Shown here in pieces: positions 33,890 through 45,800 of a DNA stretch of 64,000 nucleotides. Under the pieces are notes generated by a model. The model worked only from the letters and a program-made list of their open reading frames with translations, was not told the origin of the DNA and ran no database searches. Each line of letters begins with the position of its first letter. Position 1 is the stretch's first letter. A program made the position numbers and the translations under genes. Origin of the DNA: Hofstenia miamia (Eukaryota; Xenacoelomorpha; Acoela); the NCBI GenBank assembly GCA_004352715.1, contig SCFE01000051.1, positions 1,402,901-1,466,900 on the forward strand, written 5' to 3'.

Positions 33890-34250
33890 AATATGCAATT
33901 AAGTCAAAGACTTATCATATCACAATTACCCGGTCAATGCATCCTTCTAGGGCGAGTTTTGCTTGGCTTTAATGGTAAGTTTATTACGCCTGCTTATTTC
34001 TTTGACAGCACTGTTACTGGTGATGCATATCAGCAAATGATAGAGAAGCATTTCATGCCATTTCTTAAATGTAAACGAATGCTTTGCTAAGACTATTTTT
34101 CCATAAGTTCTATTGGCCCGATATTTTATTTGTGGGAAAACTAAAGAGGAATTTTTACCAACACAGAACTTACCAATCGCTTGATGAACTGAAATCAGCT
34201 ATTTTAGAAGGTGTCCAAACAATTGATTGTGATTAATGTAAAAAATGGTG
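33890..34250 (+). pseudogene. Mariner-like transposase, central to C-terminal fragment
   Basis: The frame reads LGFNGKFITPAYFFDSTVTG then DAYQQMIEKHFMPFL (about 33965-34065), matching the G..GP(F/Y)FF...VTG..Y..ML block. After a frame break, a degenerate WIGPI-like piece, an LWGKLKEEF-like piece and TQNLPIA..LKSAILEGVQT follow, matching the FLWG.LK..VY.....LEELK..I block of mariner relatives. Both catalytic blocks that should lie between are lost. It may be the other half of the copy at 30895-31290. Confidence 0.5.
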
Positions 34251-34617
34251 TTATCTGTACCATCTGCTTTTCAAGCTGTCATTTAAGCAAATGGTGGTTT
34301 TCATAAACCCCAAAAAACTAGTTCTTTATATGTTATTTTTTCACTTTATGAAAATAGAAGATTTTTAATCAATGTTCATTTTCCGGCGTTATTTTATAAA
34401 CATACTATATATATATATATAATATATAAAAATATTTACGCTTTGTCAAGAACCCAATGATAAGTATTTTGAAACGTTTTGGTAAATGTAATTTCTCCAT
34501 TATTAAATTTCTATTTATATTGTCTTGTGCAATTATTAATTCTGAATTGTTTATAGTAATTTTGTCTGAATGCTTTACTAAGTTTATTATTTTAATTTTT
34601 CCCGTGCTCGCTATTAA

Positions 34618-35123
34618 GGGAGATCAGGGGTAAATAAATATATTTCTTAATTTTTAGTTATAAACTAGCACAATTATTTTAATATTGAAACACGTGTTAT
34701 AAAAATTCCAATATTTCATTAGTCATTTTTTTCATTTTTTCGGACCACTATATATTCATAAACATATATCATGGCATTGCAACATCTATATTTAGAAATT
34801 CAAAGTTTAGGCACTAGAGCATAATTAGATCTACAACCCTATCAAGTTTCATTAACATTCAGTAGATATAATTTGAAACTGGGTTTGCATGATAAATATA
34901 AAATCCGAGAAATAAGTATATAAATATCTCATCTTGTTGAGGCAAGCCTGCTCAGCCCTGAAAAGTGGTGTTTTAGGGCTAAAGAAATCGTTGCCAGGGT
35001 AGATTTTCAGTAGTTTTTAAAGAAAAAATGCATTCTTAAAAGGTATACATTGAAGTATTAAATGAGTTTAAAAATATATATTTATAAATATCATTTTTTG
35101 TGATTTTTTACCCGTGATCTACC
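34618..35123. mobile_element. TTAA-flanked MITE just upstream of TOM1
   Basis: The element starts GGGAGATCAGGGGTAAA after TTAA (34614-34617) and ends TTTACCCGTGATCTACC before TTAA (35124-35127). The 17-base inverted ends match at 15 positions. There is no coding capacity. TTAA duplication fits piggyBac or Kolobok-type elements; the GG start differs from the CCC start of the element at 5116. It ends about 200 bases before the TOM1 start codon. Confidence 0.65.
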
Positions 35124-35319
35124 TTAAATACCTATATATCCCTGGTTTATTGGACGTTGTTCCGCAAAAGAAGAGGATTTTTGTAGTTAGAAATTTCAAC
35201 ATTAATGCAACTAAAATCGCTCATCGTCAAATTATGTGGTTTTGGGTAGCTGCTATTATCGTAATTTGATATTGTTACATATTTTAACTGTCATATTACG
35301 ATGAACCTAATATTTTAGA

Positions 35320-36789
35320 ATGACCGCCATTCTAGACCGGTTTACTACAAATCCACTTCAAACGCCCATTGGACAGCGTATTGGTAAGATTATTTGAGTA
35401 TAATTAAGTATTGATCATGCTAGATAATTATTTAAAACTTCTTGTTAAAAATATCATACATTATTTATTATTAGTGAGAGCGACAGATGAAATGCAGCCA
35501 AGCGAGGATTGGACACTATTTATGCAAATCGTTGATATTGTTAATACTACCGAGGAAGGGTACACCTGTTTCTACATGTATAGTTATTGCTCAATGTTTT
35601 TTTCAGACCTAAAGATGCTTCCCGCGCTATTCGGAAACGAATATCCATGCTCAAGAATTCGAAAGCACTACTTTTCACATTATTGGTAATCTTGTTTTGA
35701 AATTTTTTTTTAATATTTTTTAGCTTTTGGAAACTTTAATGAAGAACTGCGGTTATAGATTTCACATACATGTATGTCAAAAAGATTACATCAATGACCT
35801 TGTTAAGGTTATTCATCCTCGGTATACACCATCTGTCCTCGTTCAAGAGAAAGTCTTGGAACTAATTCATTCATGGACTATGGCATTTAGAACTCATCCC
35901 GATCTGAAAGGGGTTGTTTTAGTTCACGCTGAACTAACTGAAAAAGGTATCTGATTTCTAAGTGTGAAGTAGTCATTCGAACCTAAAACTTTAGGCATTG
36001 AATTCCCTGATGTTGATGCAAGTGGGTTTCCCAAAACAGACAACCAATCTTTGGTATGCGCGATTAAGTGATTTTTATTAAATAATGTTTTAGACTCTGC
36101 AGCATTCACCTATTAGAAAGCCTATTTCTGAAAATGTGCAGGCATGTTTTTATAAATTACATTTTTTATAAATTGCTATCACATATGCATTCTATGTTAC
36201 AAGAAAAGCGGTTATTTATTATAACTGTTTGTCCAGTTGGAAGTTTAAAAGGCATCTCGTCTTGCGTTCAACAAATACTGCTATTTAAATAGTTCGCTAT
36301 GTTGAGCAATTTAATAAACATTTATTTATTTTGTATATTTATCTTGAAATTGGTAGTCATTAGTATACAATTCTATAATAAAGCCTTATAATTCTATGTG
36401 AATGATCCCTTAGTTTTGCTGGTTACATTTTTTAACAAGACGCATTCCTCACTTAAACAAATTACTGTTTATATGCTTGTGTAGATAGTTATTCGACAAT
36501 ATTGGAAAGAGAAAACTCCTGTTCCATTTTTTGTATGTCTCCCTCTAAATGTTTTTTAAAAACCTTAGCATAACCGCGTTTCCAAATATTAATACTTTAA
36601 ATTTTTCATGGTAGTGTCCCTTTATTTTACCTACCTCCATGGTAAAAATATTTAAGTTCGAGTGAATACTGTGGGAGCAATTCCCGAAAAATAGGTATTT
36701 TGGGAAAAAAGTATCATTTCCCCTAAATGCCTTAGAAATTTCGCACGCCAAATGTAGGGTTTTGCATTTTCCATTCAAAAAGCGGGATT

Positions 36790-36820
<31 letters not shown>

Positions 36821-39800
36821 TTCGCGCTGAGTGCATTTACAAAAAATAAATCGCGTTCAGTGCAAAATGGTAAAAAATCAGTCGCGATGAGTGCAAAAAT
36901 GCATAAAATAGGAAGCGATCAATGCATTTGTATAATGAAACAAGTCGCGCTGAATGCAATAGAATTTATTTTTTTATTTTTCAATATTTTAACTACTTTA
37001 TTGAAAATCAGATGTGAATACAACTATATTATATGCATGCAAATAAAATCCATCAAATGTACGCTATATTTGCTATAATTAAAAATATATTAATTAGTCA
37101 AGTATACGAAAGGTATTAATTTATTTCAAATACTTTGTAGAGTATTCAATTTTCATGTAAATTTCCTTTAAGTTTTTGACGCATGACTTTTAACAAAAAA
37201 TTACTCTTTAATGTTCTCAAGATTGACCTTTTCTGATCCTTAGTAAATCGAATATTTTCTTCCGTAAAAAAATTAATAGTAATTACTCTATACTAACCAT
37301 TTGCATTTGCTCTCTCCCGAAAACTAAATGAAGCCTACATGTATTTCTTTCGTTTTCTTTGAAATTTCAATAGCTAGTGCATAAATTCTACGTTTTCGCC
37401 AATTACATGGCGCGACTAATTTTGCAAAAATAAAGCATGTATTAACAAGCAACGAGAACATTAAATTAGGCCGGACTTTCATTATATATATATATATATA
37501 TATAAACATCAATGAAATTAAATTGAAGTACTTTTATAAGAGTGATTTGTGTTTTTCGCTAAGAAATACTGGAACTCTATCCAAGAACCCTGCACATTTC
37601 AAAATTTTGAGAAATCGAAATTGGAAGCATAATAACAAAAAAGCAAGGATTTGATGTTTGTTTGTGTTACAAAGTATAGCACATTAATTTTATGTTTCAG
37701 CACATTTTTCACTCATGTCAATTTCATTTACAACTAATATTGCAACTATATTCTAGCAATTTATTTAGAGAGTGCCAACTGCTCCTGTCCAACAATCACC
37801 AACCACCCAACGCAATAGTCGCCAAAAGCATGTAAATAAATTGCGAGGAGAATTGAAAATCGTTGCTGAAAATGCTAGTGTCTTTAACAAAATGCTTACC
37901 GAGCTTTCACCCGGCCAAGAAGAAGATGACGAATTCAGTCTTCTAGTTGTAAGTAACAAACTATATTCAATTTTTAAAATAATATTCAAAGACACGTTTT
38001 TAGGACATCAATTCATTAACGGTTCGCATTGAATATACAAGATTTAATACTAAATTCATTGTTTCACAATAATGTATAATTTTGTAATTGACTGTCTGAT
38101 AAAAATTTATTTAAATTCATTTACTGAATTCTAGCAAAGCATCAAATCCAAAAAAAATTGCTTTCATTTAGTAAATATTTGATTTAAAGTTTCAATTTCA
38201 ACTGATTTGGAATGAAAATACTATACAATTAAGTTTTTTCACAATACTTAAGCCAATTAAGTTTAATTTTATAAAGGATTCTCTGCAGCATCTTGACAAA
38301 TTCACTATTAAGTTTGATAGGACTTTGTCAGTTATACCTCCTCGAAGAAGTGGATGGTTCAAGTGCTACTGTTAGCCAGCAGTGGTATTGTAATTTGATC
38401 AATTACATCAACTTGACCTGCTTCAAATGGAATTTGGTAAGAAATTTATTGGCCGCAATTTATTTGGATTTTTATTGGCCTCCTAGATGGCCGGGTTTAT
38501 TCCTACCTGACTTCTGATAGTGGGGAATGTTAAAGTCCGCAGTTTATAACGCAATGCCTAAAAATTCACAGAAAATGAAAGAAAACATGGTGCGAGCAGT
38601 GAATTATATGACATCGAACTTGATTACAGGTGTTGTTAACAGCTTGATATACAGTCTCGAGAGAATGGATCACGCCTTACATCAAGATTTTGATTTGTCT
38701 ACATTTTGTATTCCATTGAATAAATTCGTCTTTCATGGAAAGCTTTTACTTTAAAATATTTAATATGGTATTCTTTTCATTCCAAATCAGTTTAAATTGT
38801 CAGTTCAAATAAAATATTTACTAAATATGAGCAAATCAAATTTGAATTCTTTTGGAACAAGTAATATATAATACTTTTTGCAAACAATTATTTTGATGTC
38901 AGAATCATCTCAAATAATAGGAAGTTTTAGCATAATATAGTAATTATCACTGTAATTGACTTGTAATCTGAATAATATATGTTACTTCGAATAATTATCT
39001 CTTTCCTGCTTTGATGAAAATTAGAGAATATATTTATGCATTTCTTATTTAGATATTGAGAACAATTATTTCGTTATTATACATTTTATAGTTTATTTGA
39101 ATAGTTTTGTACCAAAAATATTGTTGGCAGTAACTTTTGTTAAAAATAATTTAAGAGAAAACAGTAAAATAAAAAAATAAGTTTCAATGTTTTATTCCAT
39201 AAAATGTCAACACTTCGACACAAAACTTGAACCCATTTCCAAAATAATTAACTGGAAACTGATTCTAAACAAATTACTATTTTTTAAATTTTCTCTTTGT
39301 GTGGGCAAAGTCCAAATCAACTTTCTTAGATTTCGCGATGTTTTCGGTAAATGCCAATAATTCCAGAACTCCTTGAATAAGAAACCACCTCACGGCATAC
39401 AAATTCCCTTTGCTCTCATTTTTTATCAAATATATATACAGTCAATTCCGCTTTATCCGTATCCTGGTGGACATCTGATTTTTGTCCGCATTATGTGAAT
39501 TTGAAAATTTCAAATCTGATATCATTGAAAATATGGAATTTATGGCCGGGCTAGGTTGTTGCAGGGATGAAACTTAATGAAAACAAACCTGTCAAGATTT
39601 AAGAAGAATGCCTGTTGAGAATAATCACGAAATTGCGTCAATGAGTTTCTGACAAGAGATATCTGGAAAAAATGGGACAGCTATCAACATCCTCACTTCA
39701 CAGAACAAATCAAAACCATGTTTTTTACACATGTACAGTGTATTAAATTCACAAATAAAAATTTATTATACTCAGGGTTGGCAAAAAAGTGTATTTTTTA

Positions 39801-42800
39801 CAAAAAAACGTTTTAAACGTTTAAGACAATGTTTTTTAATTTTCGACAGAACCAGCTTAACGTACGAAAATTTTGCTAAAACACATATAGCAGCAAACAT
39901 TGAATTATAATAAACTTATCAACATTCATTTCTCGTTTCATACACGTAAAACAAAACACAAGTTTTGCTATTTTTCGGTTATAAAAGTACGGATGGATGA
40001 AACCTTAAAATTATTTTCCAAACTTTCCTATATAGATTTGAAAAGAAATATTTAAAAAAACTCTGCAAAAAATACAGTTGTTTTAAACAGTTTTTAAAAC
40101 ATGTTTTAAACAGATACTGTTTAAAACATGCCAACCCTGATTATACGAATATGTAATAATTCGCAAATTAAAATTTATTGTACGAACAGCGCCTCTTGTA
40201 CTTGTGTACATTATACGATCACAAAATGAGTAATTGTTTAAAAAACTACTGAATGCTCAAATTTTGATACGGTTTAGCGGATATAATTGCTATACAAAGT
40301 GACATTTGGACCAGAAATGTACAATGAATTACGGATTAACCGATAGTCTTATTAGAGAAAAACGCAATGAATAATTAAGACTTAAGAAAGTGTACAAATA
40401 AACCGAAAATCCGGATAAACCCGATACAGATAAAGCGGAATTTACTGTAGTCACATTTAATTCTTAAATGCCTAGCGAATAACATTTTTGAAATGTGAAA
40501 TGAAGAGCTGGCTGGCTGGCAAGCAACTAAGTTCTGTCATTGAAAAAATTATTGCAGTTTATTTGAATGTTACTAAGATATTTCAAAAATGTTCTTTGAA
40601 AGACAAGAGTAAACGTGGACATTTTCAGATTGAAATGATCGGTAGTTCTTCAGAAAGTATTTTTAGGCTTTTATTGCTCAAAAATGAAATTTGTTTTGTA
40701 TTTATAAACTTATGTATCATTAGGTAACATTTTGTCAATTATTGGAAATGGATTAACGCTTTGCCTTAGGACTTGAATGATACCTGCAGACAAATGCAGT
40801 CACGTCTTGTGGAACTTGTAGAAAACTCTCGTTGTGAAGAATTATCAGGTAATTCCATGATTTCAACGATGTTTTTATTTTGTAACGGTCAAATTAATTG
40901 ATATGTAAAGGTTATACCATAACTTCCACGCGGTTTTTGATCTCCGATAAGTTACAGTTTAGATTCATATATCGAACTACTGCTATTAATATATTTTCTA
41001 TACGTTCTGAAAAATTATCTCACACAGTCTTTATCATTATTAATGATCCATTTCGTATTCTTTTAACGGATTAATCATTGCATTCATTTTTTTAGAAATA
41101 TTGGTTTTAGAATGTAATTTTTAATTGTTCGATATCTTGGGTAAGTGAGATTTAAATTTCAATCATTGATGTAGGGTCCGATAGATTGAAATAACATAAG
41201 TCATTGAACGATTCAAAATTTACGATTACGACAAAAACTGATCATTATTATTGGCAATTAAAGGAATGCCGTTTCCATCCCCAACTGCTCCCCGTGAAAT
41301 AAAGACAGCAACAGAGCGTACCGTTGTTCATGTTCTTGTGCATCACTATCGTTGCCAAGGTCACTCAGCCTATGTTATCAACAAAAATCTTCTGGAGGTT
41401 GATGGCTGGATCGTCTCAGAAGGCGCAATAAGAAAGATGTGGAATAAGGAACTTTTGATGAGTGATAATGAATGATACGATGATGCACATATACCATGAA
41501 TATATAACTTTTGTATCAACATGCTTTCTTTTCATTAACAAATGAGTTGAAAATATGTCGGTTTGAATCATTTAACGTTAATCGAAAACCGCGTCGAAGT
41601 TACGGTACACCCCTTATATGAAAAATATTTTTAGTGGTGCGAATGCGAAAGTTTTTAACAATAAATTGATTAAATTTTAATATATTTCAATTTATTAATT
41701 TATAGCGTGTGAATATAGCTGTCACTCTCCATTAAACGTTAGCACAATTCCGTTCCATTTTCTAAATATAGTGCTAGATATTATAGTAGAAATGGCTTGG
41801 TCTGGAAAGCAGATGGCGCCAAAAGTTAACAACTTATCAACAAATTGTTTTCTCTCTACGTATAGTTTTTTTGCTTGTGTCTAACATTTTATTCACTTCA
41901 TTTGCATTTCGTAATTTACTTTCCTTTTAAACACTTTTTCTTAATTGATCATATGTGTGGAATTGGACACTTTCTAATATTTTGCTTTTAACAATTGAAT
42001 AGAAATCAATATGTGTTTATAATTTGCATCTACTGAATTTCGGTTAAAAGTGGTATGCTAATGTATTTTGGTAGATTGAACAGGTATGCTCGGTTTTTTA
42101 TTTGTTTGTATAACTCTTTTTTTAAACTTTGGAGTCAATCAAAATTATGTTACTTATTTAAAACTACGGCTGAAAAATCGCCGCTATTAATCGGTCAACA
42201 TTTAAAAAATGCGATTAAAGAACGATTACTTTACGAACAAAATAATCGCATGATTTTCGTTTTATTTACCATTTTTAGATGTGTTCACGGAAATTTCATG
42301 TCAATGCTTTCGAGTTTAACATAAATACTAATATAACATTATTTAATTGTTAAACTCACTATAAATAGATTTTAAATGAAAAGCCGCATAATGCAGCCCT
42401 CGAAATGGATCTTACATTTAGATAAAGTGTGAAACAATTATTTTTGATAACGCAATACCGTTAACCTTACAGAAATCGCATGAAGTTTAACTTTTGTCAG
42501 AGATGAAAACTGAAATTGTCCTTAAAGTTTTTTGTAGTGGTTATTAACACTTCGAACAACGAAGTGGTCAACATTTTTGTTTACTTTACCAAAAGAAGCT
42601 GTACGCATATGTACTTTCAGGATACATCGATACTCAAACTGAGTAAGAATATTTTTTTGTTTTCCAACATGGCTTTGTTTCTGACTTATGTTATCTAAAT
42701 AAAAGTTTTTAATTTTATCGGGATGTCTAGATACGAAAGTTTAGGCGTGAATGATTTTCAAATTACCGATTAATCGATTAATTGTAGCGATTAATGAAAA

Positions 42801-45800
42801 TTAATATCCCCGCCCTACATTAAACCTAAGCAAGCACAAATTTACAAATATACTTAGTGGAGATTTTATCATTAAATGATGAACTAAACAATGCCTTTAT
42901 CCGATACGATCGATATCAGCGAATTAGACAAATACAGAAGCAGCCAGATAAAGGAATCAACAACTCGGAAGGCGTTCTTATTGCGGACCTTCCTCGGCCT
43001 TCACAAACGCCTACACGAAATCAAGTGAACAATGAAAATGTAGGTGTCATAATGATTTCTTTTTAATTCCATTTTTTTCTAGTTCGCCTACAAACAGCAA
43101 TCAAATATCAGAGAACGCCCTGACTGTAAGTTTTTAAATTAGCCTGATTTTTAGTCAAGTTGTTTTGTTTTAAGTTGTTCATCTATTTATCTATATTTAT
43201 AAGTTGCATCTATAAATAAAGGTGGGGACGTGGGTAAACATTTTCGAACCCAACCTGCATTTGCAGAGTTTAAAAATATTAAAAGGTTTTATGTAACGTT
43301 CATTATTCAATAAAACATCCATAATTTCTTCTTAGCATGAAACTTGAACGTTTTCCTTATTCATTGTAAAATTGGATCTTTTACATTTTTTAAGGACAAT
43401 TTAGCTCTTTTTGTAATTTTTTGAAAATAAATGTGAATATGCCACGCAACGTCTTTCTACTAATATATTGATACTTTCTAAATACAATTACAGTATTTCG
43501 TTTTCAAAAGATTTTTTTCTAATGTTCTAGTATCTTCTGGTGCATCAATTGAGGCCAAGCTGCTTCCCGGTCGTTCTGAAAAGGTATTGTTTTCTGACTT
43601 ACCTGAAGACAACGATTCCTTTGACGCATTCTTAGGAGTTAGAGCGGCGGTTGGTAATTCCTCAGAACAGTAAGATTTTGATCTTAATTGTGCCATTAAT
43701 AGATCTAGTATTATGAAATCTGAAGTATAAACTTAGTAATAAGTGTAATAAAATTATTAGCCATTTATCAGTAATTTTTTATGGGGTTCAAACGAACCCC
43801 TCTCATCATTAGTGTTGTAACTATTAAGATTTGCTTGGAACATTTAAAATTTTTATTTCTTAATTTAACACTGAGCAATGCATTAAGAGTGCGAATACTA
43901 ACACTCTCCCAAATCTAAATTGTAGCTGGAAAATTAATTATAAAAACATCTGTATGTTAGTGTTTTATTTACATTAGACTCTAAATTTATTTTCAACAAG
44001 CATATTTTACACATCAACTAAAATTTTTTAAAAATCGCTGGCGTGTATCTCATCTATTCCTTTGCATTAATACATGGTTACGAAATCTATTTATCAACTA
44101 TTGTTTGCTATTATTCGACGCGAGGTTACGAAGTAAATGTAAAATAATTTTTCTTACAAACTTTAAGTAATTTCCTACAAAGCCTGCATAAACATTGATA
44201 TTTGTTTCATTTTGTGCAAACGTCCTATCAATGCATTCACTTATCCAATACGTTTATGCCTTAGCCGATATCTGCAAACTATTGCCCTATATGTCCACAC
44301 ACACAATTGTCCGATTACTATGCTAATTATCTCTTGTGTGCACTCAATTTTCCGATGTACACAAATAAATTTTTGAAATTGTTCGTAAGTTTGAATCAAC
44401 AAAAATTTATTCGCACTTTAAAAATATCAAAGATATATATTATCAAAAAATTGCTGAAAAAATATCAATCGATTTTTACTATATGGTAGGGAAATGATCT
44501 TAAAACAATACTCTAAAAATTGCGGTAACTAGAAAAAAATTTGATACTTATTTCCTCCCAAATAGAAAATGGAATTATTCAACACACTTTAGAAATTCTT
44601 AGCTCATGTCCATCCCTGTGCGGATGCCCTCAACCATTATTGACATTTATTATAAGTGGTTTCAGCTCATTACAACGAAAATATTTCATGTCAGATTCAA
44701 CGTAAAGTGATTGATAATTGGCATTCTATAATATATCCAATCGGTTTTTGAATATTTGTAAAACTTCATTTGACATTGCATACATTATAAAATCTGTACA
44801 TCATATCCAAATCACAAAACTCAATCATAAAATGCCAGAATTTTTATATTGTTTGATATACAACGTTCACAATAAATTGTTTTTCCACAACCCCAAATTA
44901 CAAATAGCGGTAATGTTTTTAGATCTTGAAGCCTTGGATATTAAAATTAAAACTTGGTTGTTTTTTGTGAAAACTCAGGTTTTTTCAATAGCATCATTGA
45001 CATATATAGTGAATCAAAATTTATCACCAATTGACTTCATTTAAAAACTTTTGCCTCTCCCAAGTATTTTTTGCTTCCATCTACAATTTTCTAACAGACT
45101 CCCAAAATAACAATTATTGAGGTTGAAATATTCAAATTCAATTCAATTGTTGTTTACAGATGTATTTAATCAAAAGATAATTGGGAGTTTGGATGTACAA
45201 CTTCGATTTTAAGGACAAGACAATAGTACTTAAATGGGTTAATGAGATGTTGAGAGCATGATACGACCAGGTGCAATCTATGTTTGTCTTGCCACATTGA
45301 GTTCTGCTCTTATGCATGGAGGCGAAGTGGTATTTACTATCTCTTCGAAGTTAAAATTAAATTGAATTAATATAAACTGACATTTTAAATTTCAAAAAGT
45401 TTCATGATATTTTTGCAATTGCATCTTTAAAATTAGTAAGAACAAAAGAATTAAAGAGTATGTATAGATTTGATCAAAGAAATTATGGTTGCTGCTGCAA
45501 ATGTTGTTTGGCTAATATCTGAACATTCTATGAAGGTTAAAACTGATTGTTTACAAAAAAACATTATCTGGATTGTTATACTACAGCAAAGCATCATGGA
45601 TTTCAGAGTATTTGGTAATTGTTAGAAATATTCAATTAATCGAAGATAGCTAAGATTTGATGGACGCGTTAAAACTCCTCTGTCATAATTAAAAAAACAC
45701 GTTTTCAATTAAGATGAAATTGATGGAAAATCCTTCTCAGAAGTAGACATAGTAGACCGCCCCACTACAGATATTATTCATTTTTCCGTGAAGCATTTCA

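Noticed and set aside
36822-36958. CRISPR-like array
   Set aside because: Repeats are short and degenerate, spacers are AT-rich, there are no cas genes, and it is in an intron of an animal gene.
43478-43696. 72-codon - strand frame of gene-like composition
   Set aside because: It is the antisense of TOM1 exon 11, whose + strand reading (EDNDSFDAF) fits the TOM1 family and joins in phase.
44718-45044. 108-codon + strand frame
   Set aside because: It lies in a TOM1 intron, has chance-like AT-rich composition and no domain or splice context.
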